Positions 33,675 to 45,875 of a DNA stretch of 64,000 nt are shown here, piece by piece. The notes under the pieces are model-generated. The model did no database searches. It was not told where the DNA came from and worked only from the letters and a program-made list of their open reading frames with translations. The stretch's first letter is position 1; every line of letters starts with the position of its first letter. Source of the stretch: Neonectria sp. B-13 (taxonomy: Eukaryota; Ascomycota; Sordariomycetes; Hypocreales; Nectriaceae); NCBI GenBank assembly GCA_002682825.1, contig NOKP01000027.1, forward strand, positions 186,001-250,000. The letters run 5' to 3'. The translations under genes were made by a program, and so were the position numbers.

Positions 33675-36446
33675 ATGGCCTTCCTATTCCCCTCGGGGCC
33701 CGATGCGCGAACCTTTCGCCTCGACGACGAATACCTCGCCAAGGCCCCAGCCCAGCGCAGCACGCGAGCGAACCCCCAAGACGGTGCTCCCGCTCCCGTG
33801 CCTGGGGAACTTCAGACTTCGGTTCAGCTTCAGGATGGTGGCGCCGAGGCGGCGCCTGCGCTTCAGCAGCTCCCCGCTCTCCAGCGAAAGCATCTTGTCT
33901 TTGCTGATCCGATAGCATTCCGGTAAGAAACCTCTCTACTGCGCTAGCTGGCTCTCGCAAAGAGGCTCCGTACTGACCATCACCTCCGCAGATACCTAGA
34001 AGACGACCCTTGTGTGACCGTGGCCGAGCGTCGTGCCGTGCTCTGCGGCTACGAATCCTACCTCGTCGAACAATGGGCCTGCTCTCGCCAGTCTCCAACC
34101 CTCATCATCACCACCTACACAGGCGATCAGAAACATTCGATTTTGGTCAGCGTCCTCTCTGTGCCAGCAGACGAGAATTTGTGGCCTTTAAAATTGCGCG
34201 TCTACTTCAAAGCCATCCAGAAATTTCATGCGAGGCCCAAGCAGACATCAATGGGCGAGCTCATGGTGACAAACCTAAGCAGCTTTCCTTCCGCCCTGAC
34301 TGTTATTCTTGTCCCTGATGGCGATATCCGAAAGTATCGCCAAACATTCATCGTCAATGAGGACCTCAAAAGACTTGGGTGCTCAGGGCGGTCAGGTCTA
34401 ACACTCAATGATCCAGCTGAGGCAACGCGAGTCAAATTCCAGCAGCTATATAAAGTCAGCGATCGAGTCCCTTTGCCCCAGGCAGTCATGGAGCTGATCA
34501 AGCTATGTCAAGTTGCCTTGTACATGTTTGAAAAGCTTGATCATGAGTACATCGACGGTTTGCTCTGCGACATGACCGAGACCGCCATCAGCAATTGGTG
34601 GATCGAGGTTGGAGCTGAACACTACAATTTCGAGCCCACAGATGGTATTCTAGGACCGTCGACCGTCTCTGCCCTTCTCGGCATGCTTATGGGGGCGAGA
34701 AACCGCCTCCACTGGTATGGTGTACCGGTCTCCAAGGACGTCTTCGACATTGACAACACAAAACGCGGCATCGGTCACTTTCAAAAGTCGCAAAAGATCG
34801 AAAAGACACGGCGTTTGGATCGCCAGACACTCCTGAGGCTCTACAGCGCATCTGCCAAAGCAGCTGCTGGAGAGGGCTGGGGTGTTCAACGTGCAGTCAA
34901 GTCGACCGTCACCGAGATTGGTGGCAAGAGGGGTGAGATCGTCATGGGCATGGTCTCTGGAAAGGACAAAGGTGGACTGGCCGATATCGAGACGCTAGAT
35001 ATCGACAGGTTCGTCAGCCTGGCGTACGGTGAACGGCCGAAATGGCTCTGGCACGGCAAACCACGGAGAACCCCTGCCGAGGTGCCAAGCCGTACTCCAG
35101 AACTAGGCACCGCCTTGGTTTGGAAAGAAGACTCGGTAGTAAACCTCAAAGGGCTCACTTCAGCACCCACGGAGGAGGAGCCAGAGATTAAGCGATTCGA
35201 TGAAAGTCCTGGAATCTATTCGACTCTTCCTCCTGGCTCCGCCATTAGTATTGGCAGGAATCCCGGTGATAAGGATGCTCCTTTGCCGAAGACCGTATTC
35301 AAGAGTGTGGCTGGCAAGATGAGCGATGCCCGCTCCGGACTCGGGCGGTTCAAAGATGCTGTGGGAGGAGGCTTACGAGGCCACAATGCTCGACCCTCTG
35401 TTTCCACCAGAGAGGACTTTGCAGAAGGGGTTACCCCTGGCGCCACCCAGAGCTCTGCCTTCCTTACAACTCCGCCGGCCACGGTGGGCATTAACAGGGC
35501 CTTCACGTGGAAGAACAAGCCGGAGGAATACCTTGCTGCTATGAGAAGAGGAGACACGGACGTCATCCCGGGCTTCCCTCAGGCATCTCATTTTGCGTCT
35601 ACTTCAACGGTTGATTTTAAGCCATCAAGTGCGCCTGGCTCCGAGACTCGAAAGCGGACTGAGCAGGAAGGAGATCTGGTTGATATTGGCATCGAGGTGC
35701 GCAAAGATGTTCTCTCCAAAGCGCCGTCCGCTGTCGGGTCCTTGGTCGATGAAGCCGATCTCCAGGGGCCGATGCTGGAGGCAGAGGTCACGGCGAACCT
35801 TACACGGTTGGGCCTCTCCCGGAGACACAGCATTCAGCTTGTTGGACCCCTGAAGAGACGTCTTCCAAACGAAAATCGCTGGCCTCGGCGGATGTCATTT
35901 GGTGATGCCGAAGAAGCGGTCTTGGTCTGGAGGCCCATCATTGACATCACCCAGTCTGCCAACGATCTGGCGAGTCTCGAGGCATATGCTGAGGTTGCTC
36001 AACACTTCAACGATTATATCGACGGCATCCGGAACAACATCGAACCTTGGGTCACGGAGAAGCTAAAGGCTGTCGAGCTCCTGGATGAACGCTACGACCG
36101 AGACAAGGAAGAAATGCAAGCTCTATATGAGCAACTCAACGAGTCATGTCAGCGTCTCCGGGTGAGTGCGGACGAGGTACTCGCTGAGGAACGAGCCCAT
36201 CTCACTGAGGGTCTCAAGGAGGTTGAGGTCCTCGTCGCCCGTCTTGACTACGAGATCAATGCCCTACTCCAAAAGGTCATAGATGTCGAGGATGGCATCG
36301 TCACATTTGAGCGGCAGGTCGAGGATATGGAGCAGAGAGCCGATGACCTCAAGATTCAACTCGAGACGGAGGGCTGGTTCCACTGGGCTTTCAGGTCCAT
36401 GACTGGTATCGGAACAGGGCCTGACATTACACGCCCAATACCATAA
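33675..36446 (+). CDS. STB6-like protein (STB2/STB6 family)
   Basis: A 900-residue protein with exons 33675-33922 and 33992-36446. The N-terminal third matches the STB6-like N-terminal domain, recognised from the context CVTVAERRAVLCGYESYLVE and from text such as GAEHYNFEPTDGILGPSTVS. In yeast, Stb2 and Stb6 were found as Sin3-binding proteins, which is weak functional information. The middle is disordered and Ser/Pro-rich (about 330-610). The C-terminus (about 690-880) is a long coiled coil starting near LLDERYDRDKEEMQALY and ending ETEGWFHWAFRSMTGIG. The splice joins IAFR to YLEDDPC through CG/A. The start is the ATG at 33675, MAFLFPSGPDARTFRL. No membrane segment is seen. Confidence 0.82.
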
Positions 36447-36818
36447 TTGCATGTATATCTAGCCATCTACTACTCCCCTGGCTTATCTGGATCGGAGTTT
36501 TTGTTTGGGGCGAAGCGTCCAGTTTTCTTTCACCAGGACAGCATGGGAGCAGCATAAGATACCATGGAAGGCGTTCTTTATGTCATTGTGGACACATCTA
36601 GTAGAGGAGGTGTTTTAACATGACGGTCATGCCGCTGATCCGTATACAACTATTTTTACAACGCGACTTTCAAGCCATCCACCGTTCCAGATTCATGTTG
36701 ATGCAAGCGCCCCATGTCCCAAAACCCAAGCATCCATACTCGTACAAGGAAGGCTTCTTCGACGGCCGACCTCCGGTTCCAGCTCTATACTCGTGGATTC
36801 ATTTCCCGGCTATTCCTC
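36447..36818. other. Convergent 3' region (STB6-like / tim10)
   Basis: 372 bp between two converging stop codons; no gene seen. Confidence 0.5.
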
Positions 36819-37193
36819 TTAGAACATACCGCCGCCGCTGCTCTGGGCACCGCCGCCTAGGGCCTGGCCCTGCGCCTGCATGATCTCGCTGACCTTCATC
36901 GAGGTGTCGAGGAACTTGGCGGTGCATCGGTCGAGGCAGACGGACTCGCCCTTGTTGAGCTCGCCCTCGCGGTAGTCGGTGGGGATGCACTTCGCCTGGC
37001 ACGCCTTCTGCAGCCTATCCGCCGAATGCGTCAGTCCTCTTCTCCTATTGACCATTCTCTCCAATCGTCACGATCCGGGGGGCGAGGGAACATACCGGTT
37101 GTAGGTGTCGGCCATCATGCGCATCTCGCCCTCGACGGCAGCAATCTTCTGCTCCGAGGTAGGCTGGGCACGACCCATTCCGAGGAAAGACAT
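36819..37193 (-). CDS. tim10: Mitochondrial intermembrane-space chaperone Tim10
   Basis: Small TIM chaperone that, with Tim9, escorts hydrophobic precursors through the intermembrane space to TIM22 or SAM. The product is 97 residues. Exons are 37193-37096 and 37014-36819; the intron splits the Arg codon of DTYNR. The twin CX3C signature is intact: CQAKC and CLDRC, separated by 16 residues in the usual small-TIM arrangement. Other family text is [14 protein letters not shown] and [15 protein letters not shown] Gly/Ser-rich tail ([12 protein letters not shown]) follows. Start [16 protein letters not shown]; no cleavable presequence, as expected for MIA40 substrates. Confidence 0.96.
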
Positions 37194-37818
37194 CTTGGCG
37201 GTTGTTATTTGGGGGGTAGTGGATGACGTGAGGGTTTGTTGATGGTGGAGTTTTCGCAAGTTGGGTAGCTGGACGAACTTGGCTTGCGCTTTGGTTGACG
37301 ATGCTGGCGGATAAAATTTCCCCGTATCGCTAAAGTTGATTACGTGAGATAGCTTATCGGCGCCATGTCCGAGGTTCAAAGCTAGCTACCCTATAGATAT
37401 AGACAACAAGCCCAAATTGAGATTTGATTCTGCTTGGATCACCATTGTCACGTTAAAATGCCCAAGGATCCTATGAGAATAAGCAAGGGAAGTGTGTACT
37501 ACAAGACGTCTTTGTATTGTTGTAAGTATGATAAAATATTCGAACAAGTAAAAGCGCGTTAAGTAAGTGGTGGCTTAGACAAGCACCACAAAAGCCTTGC
37601 TCGTTGGCGAAATGCACACCAGTGTAACAACGGTTAAAACCATTCAGACTGGATGAGAGATGCTTTCAAAAGTATCACGGGTAAGTTTCACAAATTTAGG
37701 GAGGCGAGTCTTCATAAGCCCAATATGAATGGTTGCTGCCAAACTGTAGAGATACTACTTGATCAAGTTTCTTATCCTATACTAGACACGCACTGCGAAC
37801 ATGGAGCCTCCGACGTCC
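37194..37818. other. Intergenic region (tim10 promoter / ALDH 3' end)
   Basis: 625 bp, AT-rich in its right part. It holds the tim10 promoter and the 3' UTR of the aldehyde dehydrogenase. No ORF with support. Confidence 0.5.
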
Positions 37819-39332
37819 CTAGTTTCTAAACGTAACCGTTTTCGACCTCACCCATTCGCTCAAGCCAGAAGACGCATTGAACCGACCATATCCGCTAGAC
37901 TTGGCACCTCCATGTGGAAGAGCACTCTCATCGTGAACGGTCATGTTGTTAATATGCACCGCGCCAGTCTCAATCTCACGGGCAATGCGGAGGCCCCTTC
38001 GAAGATCCGAAGTGAAAAGCGCCGATGACAGGCCGTATTCCGTGTCGTTGGCAAGTCGAATGGCTTCTTCTTCTGTTTCGATCTCCAGGATGGAGACAGT
38101 AGGGCCAAACGACTCGGTCTTGTAAAGGTCCATCTCCGTTGTGACATTGTTCAAGACAATCGGTCTCAGCCGGGTCTGGGTGGCCTCCTGGAGGTCCAAA
38201 TCTCCGTGGACAACCGAAGCACCCATTGAGATGGCATCCTTTACTAGGGCCTTGTTCTTCACAACTGCTGCCACATTGATGAGGACCGGCGCGTCGTTTT
38301 CAGTAGAGAATATCTTCGCAACCGATGCAGCCAGCTTCTTCTCGAATTCCGCCCGGACGGCTTTGTGTACCAATATCTTCTCAGTGGCCATACAGACCTG
38401 TCCAGAATTGATAAACGATCCCAAGGCACATTGTTCTGCAGCTAGATCGAGATCGGCATCTTCCCACACTATGGCAGGGGCCTTCCCACCCAGCTCTAGA
38501 ACAATGGGCTTCAAATGTTCTCCTGCAAGCTTTGAAACAATACGTCCGACTGCCGTGCTTCCTGTGAAGTTGATCTTTTTGACATGTGGGTTCTGTATCA
38601 ATGCCGTAGTTACCGATGCGGCGGATGATCTCTCATTGAAGATGACGTTCAAGACACCATCTGGCAGTCCGGCCTCCTGGAACACCGACGCGATTGCCAG
38701 CATTGTCCGGGGACATAGTTCGCTCCCTTTAAAGACGACTGTGTTGCCGGCAGCAATGGGAAAGATGACAGCCCTGGCGCCGAGAATGTAGGGAGCGTTC
38801 CTGAACATGGAGTTGTGAGTGGGTTGTGAGTGGGCAAGTACTTGAGATGAATAACATACCATGGAGCAATAGCTAGAACAACACCGTACGGCTCTTGCAT
38901 GATAATAGCGCTGGTATCTGGGCTCATGGTGGTTGGAAACGAGCCTTCCAAAGTCGCTATTCGCCCAGCGACATCCTTGATATGGTTGATGGCGACATCT
39001 ACATTAAAATCGATCCAACCTGGTTCACAGCCCGTCTCATCTCCCATATACTGACGCAACTCAGGGCGGCGCTTATTCATAACTTCGGCCGCCTTGAGAA
39101 ATATATCGCGTCGTTGCTCAGGGGGGGTTTTGCGCCATGCCCTCAGAGCTTCTGCAGCGGCATCGACTGCGGCAGCGGCATCTTCGACAGAGGCCGAGTG
39201 ACAACGGTGAACGACCTTGCCAGTGGCAGGGGAGATGACATCAAAGGATTGATTGGAACTAAGTTCACACCCCTTTATTAGAAAGGGAACGGTATGAAGC
39301 GACCCGTTGGTCGAAGGTGTCTCGCTTGGCAT
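37819..39332 (-). CDS. NAD(P)-dependent aldehyde dehydrogenase, vanillin/salicylaldehyde type
   Basis: A 484-residue ALDH-superfamily enzyme oxidising an aldehyde, likely aromatic, to its acid. Exons are 39332-38860 and 38800-37819; the intron splits the Trp codon of AIAPWNAPYILGARA. The catalytic Glu is E260 in VLELGGKAP and the catalytic Cys is C294 in SGQVCMATEKI. ETGAVHINNMTVHDES near the C-terminus is characteristic of the vanillin/salicylaldehyde dehydrogenase subgroup. It ends VRSKTVTFRN without a peroxisomal or ER signal, so it is probably cytosolic. The start is the ATG at 39332 (MPSETPSTNGSLHTVPF). Substrate is inference from subgroup only. Confidence 0.92.
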
Positions 39333-39806
39333 GATGGCGATGAAGGCTAAGGCAAGGGGAATGAATTACTGAACTCTGACTTGCCACCATCCGAGACATA
39401 GCTCAGGGAAATCTTGTGCCTTTAAAAGGAATTATGCTACACCATCACCGGCAGAGAACTTAGACCAAACCCCGCACTATGAAGGGCTGGGTGGGTTTAG
39501 ACCGGGTTGTGGAGAAGACGTTCGGGAAGCATAACGGCATCTGCCCGCCTTCGGGTGATGGTTCCGGTGGGGGGACGCCACCACCCGGATGAGGTGTGTA
39601 AACTTTCAAAGCACAGCGAGGTATTCGCCTTAAAAACGAGGCGAGGTAGGGGTGTGAGATGCTGTATGAAACACGAAGGACGAATATGCTTGCTGTTGAC
39701 GTAGAGCGCAGGTTTGATTCGGTTGGCGGTGGGCTTGGCTGCGCGGAATACACCAATACTGTTCAGTTTGGTGTATCTGAGACTCATATATTTCACCCAA
39801 CCCCGG

Positions 39807-40232
39807 TCAGCTACTTCCCATAGACGTATAGCCAAATAGCTGTAGCATTTTCATCGCTTCAAACTCGCAGCTTCGTTCGTTATCCAGAGGTTCACATTTG
39901 GCAGGTTGGTGGTCGAGTGGAAGCCCAAAAGGAGACCCTAATATTGGACTGTCCCAGAGCACATTCATTGTCGTTTCAAAGCAGCGGGCTCCAGAAAAGG
40001 TTGAGAAACGGCGATAGTCCGGATCTTGACCGTCTCTGTTAGAGTGAGCGCTGGGAACCCTCGAATAGCCTCGGGGCTGCGATATGTTTGGCGTACCTGG
40101 GTCTGGGAGGGATCCTGGAAGGATAAACTTGACCTCTGACTTGTGGGCTGGAGAATGCACATGGCTTTGAGAGGCGCGTGCAGGCCTGAGAGTTCTTTTG
40201 ACGGGAGGGCGAACGGTATCGGAGTTTGGCAT
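39807..40232 (-). CDS. Hypothetical protein, 141 residues
   Basis: An ATG-initiated open frame whose composition is more protein-like than the shadows around it. It has a basic, Pro-rich start (MPNSDTVRPPVKRTLRPARA) and a moderately acidic second half ending MKMLQLFGYTSMGSS. I recognise no domain, signal peptide or membrane segment. It lies upstream of and in the same direction as the aldehyde dehydrogenase. It may be an exon of a longer gene or a chance frame. Confidence 0.33.
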   Translation of the reverse strand: MPNSDTVRPPVKRTLRPARASQSHVHSPAHKSEVKFILPGSLPDPGTPNISQPRGYSRVPSAHSNRDGQDPDYRRFSTFSGARCFETTMNVLWDSPILGSPFGLPLDHQPAKCEPLDNERSCEFEAMKMLQLFGYTSMGSS

Positions 40233-41429
40233 GATTGAAAGCGGTTATGCCAACGTGTAGGTTGGTAGGTGAGCAGCGGCACGAAAGGGATTGTGGTGCG
40301 ATATCTGGGTTCTCTGATAACTGGTGAGCCGAGATGGACGATAAATGGGCCCTCTGGCGCCCGCTCTCAGGAAAAGATGGCTGGATCCACTAGGGACTAC
40401 TTGTCCTCGTGGAGCTGAAGGATACAGAGTACGGACGTACGTAGCATGTGGTTTCACAGAGATGGCATGGGATGGGATGATATCGTGGGGATGTTAGATG
40501 TGGGGGAAAAGCGAGCGACACCGGCACCGTTGAAGACGTCAAATGTCTCGTCATGTCTCAGCCGCTTCCGTTTGGATGTGTAAGTGGTGGGGAATGGACC
40601 CTCGATGAAGAAGGAACACGGCGAATGGTGGTGGAAGGAGCGTCTTGCTCTACTAGTAGGCAGTGGAGGTGCCGGTGAACGGTCCTGTACCTTACGTGGT
40701 ACCTTAAAGGCTTAAACAGCGCTGGAACAACCTAAGCCTACGTGTGAGTTCTGGCTCCACCAAGGATGCATGCTGTGTGCATGGCGAGAGTGGAGAGATC
40801 GGATCGTAGGCGAGAGCTATGACGGTTCTTGGGATCTATCTTTTCCTGGGGCGTCTTCGATGGAGAAACGGAGATTCTTCGTTTCCCCGTTGCTCGTTGT
40901 ACTTATTCTTGGACCGGCCCTTCTGGCTTCTGGTACGAAGTACGAATACGGAGTACCGTACCTGCGCTTGTGCCTTCCCTGAGTTACCGGCATTGCCATG
41001 GAAGCGAACGACGGCACCGAGCGGGTGAATTCCACATCCACGTGACTCCATTTCCGCCGGCAACCAGCCAATCACCTAGCACAATCCGCCGACGCCGACC
41101 ACCCTCCCGCTCTTTTCGGAACCCCCGCCGCAGGTGTGACTGGTCCTGACTGGTTTTGCCTGACAAGACTCGGCCGGGCTACGTTAAGGCTAGCACTCAA
41201 TCGACGGACGGACGAAGGCGCCTTTTTCCCTGGTTGCGTGCGAAAAGCAATCTTCACCTTGCAACAAAATCCGCTCTCCGCCCAAGCCGCTCAAGCGCAA
41301 CCCCCGCCGTCTCGCCTCCTTCCCCCCCTCCGCAGTCGGCCTTCGCCAACGCACCACCAGCGCACCACATTTTTTGGCTCTGCCACCGCCAACGCGCCCG
41401 CCCCAACACCGCGATACCGGCCATCTGCC

Positions 41430-41625
41430 TTGCCTCCGCCTGTCTCCGTCCGTGTCCGTCTGCGTCTGCGTCTGCGTCTGCGTCCGCGTCTCCGTCTCCG
41501 TCTCCGCCTCCGTCTCCGTCCTGCCGCCGTCCCGCTCCCTTGGCGCGTCCAGGTAGCAAGGGCTCTCGCAGCTCGCGACTTGAGTCCGTGTCCGAGTCCG
41601 AGTCCGAGTCCGCGTCCATCGTGCG
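41430..41625 (+). repeat. CGTCTC/CGTCTG hexamer-like repeat in a 5' leader
   Basis: Degenerate 6-bp repeat with units such as GTCTGC, GTCTCC and GTCCGT between 41430 and 41525, then a GAGTCC run at 41582-41611. It lies just upstream of the second Zn2Cys6 start codon, so it is probably 5' UTR. Confidence 0.75.
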
Positions 41626-41649
41626 GCTGCCGGTGGTGGTTGTTGTTGC

Positions 41650-44064
41650 ATGGACGGCTTGACTATCATGGCCGCTGGTGGGGCGGCCTCTATGAGCCCG
41701 ACCAGCCCCGTCAGCTCTCGCCACGGCCACGGGAACGGCATCGCCAACGGCGCATCCAAGCGCAAGAGGAGCAGCATGGCTGGAATCGAGAGCAGTCCAG
41801 GCAGCGTCATTGATGATGAGCATGACAACGACAAGAAGCGCCAGCCCGGCGTCAAGAGAGCCTGCAACGAGTGTCGCCAGCAAAAGGTGAGTCAATCCTC
41901 CTCCGTCATCTCCAGTCGTCCTCCAGCCGACCCTCAAACTACCCGCAGATGGCTGACCAGTCTTTTTCAATCGACAATAGCTTCGTTGCGATGTTGTGCA
42001 GGATCCCTTCCAGAGCTGCTCCCGGTGTAACCGCCTCAAGCTCGAGTGCAAGATCGAGTCCAACTTCAAGCGCATAGGCAAGCGATCCAAGCACGCCGAG
42101 ATGGAAAAGGAGATTGATCGTTTGCGCCGCAACATCTCTCGTGCCAGGTCACAGGGCTATGTCCTGGATGAAGATATCGACGATATCAACTCGCCCATCG
42201 CTCATAGCAACCCAACCTACACTCACACTCATACCCGAAACCCGTCTTTGATGGGTTCCGACGAGGCTGTTTCCTCACTATTGCACCTCAAGCGGGGAGG
42301 AAATTACAATGTGCCTCGATACACACACGAACTGGAGAACGTGCAGTTGACCGAAGAAAACGTCACGAACCTCTTCCTCGAGTTTTTCAACTTCTACCAC
42401 CAGTTCCTGCCCTTTCTCAACCCCCAGCAGCCCCCGGACCAGTACTACCAGCAACATCCTCTCCTTTTCTGGTCTATCATTGCCGTCGCTGCCCGTCGGT
42501 TCAGCCCCCAAAACGTCCCCAACCTGCTCAACAACCTCTCTGGTCCCTTGACGCGATTTCTCTGGTCAACAATAGGGGAGGTCCCTAGCAACTACTATGT
42601 GGTCAAGGGAATGTGTCTGTTGTGTACCTGGCCGTTGCCGACTAGTACTACGTCGTCAGATCCGACTCACATTCTCTGCGGTGTCATGATGAAGACCGCA
42701 ACAGGCATTGGACTTCACCGGCCGAACCACATCCAGGATTTCTCAAGGGTTTCAGTTGAGCTTAACAAGGAGCAGCTGAGTGATCGAGTCACGACTTGGG
42801 CAGTATGCAACATTGTTGCACAATCTGTCGGTACCGGATATGGCCAGCCAGCATCGAGTCTCTATGACTGGACCCTGGCTACGAGGCCGGGAGACGACGG
42901 CTCGTTCCAACTCTCACCCGAGCTGGAGGCCAGATTGCAGATTGAGAGGTTTTGCGACAAGGTGTCCAAGGAAATGTACAGCAATGCCAGTGACCCGAGA
43001 GGGGTTGCCGGTGACGAACACCGCGCCATGTTGATGAGAGTTTACCGTCGAGACTATGCAGAGCTGCACGCCCTCACCATGTCCCAAGACCTGGGCCCCA
43101 TTATCAACCTGCACATGAGGGCCGCTGCCCTCCACATGCGCCTGGCAGGTTTCTTCGACTCAAGCAAGACGCCTGGATATATGGATGATCTTATGGGTCT
43201 CTGGCGAGCAACCACCTGCTTCCTCGACGACGTGCTCGAAGTGGACAAGGTCACGAGCCCTCGTGACAGCATTGGCGGCACTATTCTTCTCTACGCCACC
43301 AACTACATCAATCAGATGATGGTCGCCGCTGGGTTTGCTCTTCTCAAGCTTATGAGATCGTTCTTTGCGAAGACAATCGATTTCCACCGTGGTCGCAACC
43401 TCTTCCACCATACCATTCGAGCCATCCGAGCCACGAGCGTCGTTAACAACGACTTGCAATGGCGACTGGCCGAGTTGATGGTACAGATGTGGAACGGAGC
43501 CCGGCTCGACAGCAACCAACAGGCCTTCAACAGCAACGATGACTCCCCGATTCAATTGGACGACAGTCTCCAACTCAAGGTGCGATGCCGTCACAGCATG
43601 AGCCTTGTGTTTGATTCAGTGTGGCGATGGAGGGAAGACTATCAGGCTATTGGGCGAGGGAACATAGATGGTAAGTCGCCTGGTATCTGTAATCTATGTA
43701 AACCGATTCCTTTTCGTCCGTATGTATTGCCCTCATATGACATGATGCTAACATGTTTGCGAAACTAGCCGCGAAGCAGCCGACAAATCCAGACTCGGCC
43801 AATGAGTCTTCGGCGTCATCGACGCATCTGGACAGTGCTTTGATTACAGCAACGGCTCTCCCTCCGTCTACCATGCTCAATACCAACGGCGCCTTGACCC
43901 CGAGTGCAACTGGCCTATCTGTTCCACCATCAGCACCAAATAGCATGATGGGCGGAATGAATTATGGCGAAACGAACTACGACTTCTTCGACCCACAACA
44001 CTGGATGTTGGATGGCCTTCTTGACTTTAACTACTCCTTTGTCCCTGCCTTGGAAGGCGCCTAG
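41650..44064 (+). CDS. Zn2Cys6 transcription factor, Leu3/War1-like architecture
   Basis: A 740-residue nuclear regulator with exons 41650-41886, 41981-43670 and 43769-44064. The zinc cluster is interrupted by intron 1: C72 and C75 (ACNECRQQK) lie in exon 1, and C82, C92, C95 and C102 (QSCSRCNRLKLECK) in exon 2. The loop is longer than usual (CX2CX6CX9CX2CX6C), as in Leu3-type proteins. A basic linker and short coiled coil follow (RIGKRSKHAEMEKEIDRL). The middle homology region includes FNFYHQFLPFLNP and the C-terminus is acidic and aromatic (NYDFFDPQHWMLDGLLDF), a likely activation segment. The reading frame upstream of 41650 is open for 66 nt but has no ATG. The regulated pathway is unknown; ALDH and the hypothetical gene lie on the other side, divergent. 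Confidence 0.88.
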
Positions 44065-45742
44065 CACATACATGTTCCTGTGAATCGGACGCTGAGCACT
44101 GCATTTACGACTTTACACCGCCAGCGTCACGACGGAGCTTTGATTCAGACATTGGCGACAGCGTCCGCCCTGGGAAAAGCCGCAGCGAAACGTGACTTTG
44201 TAATAAACAAAAGCACAGCAGTAGAGCCGCGTTATGATTGAGCCCATGAGCTCGTTTTGGTTCGTATTTTTTTTTGGGGTGTATTTGAACTGGAGAATAC
44301 TGATTGAGGCACTTCTCTCCATTGTTCAAACTTGTTGGAATGGCTTTGGGACATATATCAGCTGACAGATCAGCGTGGATTGCTGGAATGGTTCGGGTTG
44401 GCGGAAAAGACTTTCAGTGTATGCAGCATGATGAAATGCGAAAATGTTTAATCACGTACCCTTTTCTCGGCAGCTGGACCTTTTGTTTGTCGTTTCATGT
44501 GTTTCGTTTCTTCATCGTTGGTTCTAGTCTTGTGGAGAATTGCATGTCTCAGAGGAAATGAGAGGGCGGAGTCAACCAGAGCTTCGGGAGCCGTCACTGT
44601 GTCAAGGAGACAAAGACGACGGCTTCGAGTACCGATACTTGAGAATCTTGCCTATCGTACTCTGTACACCGACTGCCCAGGCGGATCCGTTTGGAAGAGC
44701 CTGAAGACCGTACCTATCCATATGCGAGATTGCGATGTTTCGAACAACGCATCGATCTCGGTCTAAGATTGCGTTGCCTCTGTTGAATGTCGATGCAACA
44801 GGTTGATTCCCAGCTCCTAGGTCATGCCATATTTGCTCGGGACTCAGTTCTCGGGCCGCTTAAATCACCGTTGTCGATCTAGTTTCAGTGGAAGGGCAAC
44901 TAGCACCTGGATAAGCCCCCGATGGCGGTTTGGCATAGGAAGCAAAACCATCGACTAGGGAGTGTCGGAGTGTGTGTGTGTTGTTGGTTGAAGGTTGACA
45001 ACCCCGCGGATGCAAGGAACAGAGATGAATGCGCCACAGCCGCTGCTGTTCCATGCGGCACGCCAGCAAAAAGCCGTTCTGGAAAGTGTTAGAGCCAACA
45101 GCGACGTCGACATCATGCGAGAGACGAAGTTTCAGGCACACTGGTGTGGGGAGGGAAGAGGGGCGTGGTTCCGCCACTGTTGAGTGGTGAGTGGTGACAG
45201 CGTGACAAGGAGGAGGAGGAGTGAGTGTGATGGGCGAGTTGTCGTCGACGGGAGGATGACAGTGCTACGGGAGGATTGCAGTCCTGGCCGATATGAGTCA
45301 ACAGGCATGCTGGCAAGTTGGCTGTTGGAGTTGTGAAGTTTCGGCCGACGAGGACCGTGCCGACAATACTCGGTCCGCAGACGGGTAAGGCAGACTCGAC
45401 GACAGGGCATCTTTGCTTCTTCACCATTTACCGCGAGTGGTTTGTTTCTACAGATACAGATGCCCCAAAGACGCCTACAGCACGGTACTTGGTACGGCGA
45501 GATGCATCATCGAGGCCTGGTCGCCGTGCTGGCCGGAGGTGGTGGTAACACCCGGGTCGGCTCTTGCGGCCAGGTCCCGGCCCAGGCCGCGCCTATGGCC
45601 CGGGAGAGCGTCAAAGACAAACCAGAGCCTCACATTAAGCGCCTTTGATAGACGAGGTGGGAAAAGCATCACCACCGATAATTGACGCTCGGCAGGTTCG
45701 ACAAGGCATTTTTCTGTGTCTGCCAGGAAAGCCGTGGGCTGT

Positions 45743-45772
45743 GAAGGCGAAGGCGAAGGCGAAGGCGAAGGC
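45743..45772 (+). repeat. (GAAGGC)5 microsatellite
   Basis: Five perfect 6-bp copies in non-coding DNA. Confidence 0.95.
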
Positions 45773-45835
45773 CGGGCGGGTTCCAGGTTGATGACGCTTG
45801 CGCGCGACAGTGTCGACAGCGACAGCGAGAGCAAC

Positions 45836-45875
45836 AGCACAGCACAGCACAGCACAGCACAGCACAGCACAGCAC
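45836..45875 (+). repeat. (AGCAC)8 microsatellite
   Basis: Eight perfect 5-bp copies; the cleanest pentamer array in the window. Confidence 0.95.

Larger units (their letters stand above)
39333..41649. other. Intergenic region with an uncertain small gene
   Basis: 2.3 kb. It contains the ALDH promoter (with an inverted repeat at 39564-39587), a tentative small ORF (39807-40232), a GTAC-rich cluster (40423-40443 and 40933-40962), and the hexamer-repeat leader of the second Zn2Cys6 gene (41430-41625). Confidence 0.5.

Noticed and set aside
41190..42135. Two long minus-strand ORFs (about 225 and 293 codons) around the second Zn2Cys6 start
   Set aside because: They translate the CGTCTC/GAGTCC repeats as Asp/Thr/Arg runs and overlap the real zinc-cluster exons.
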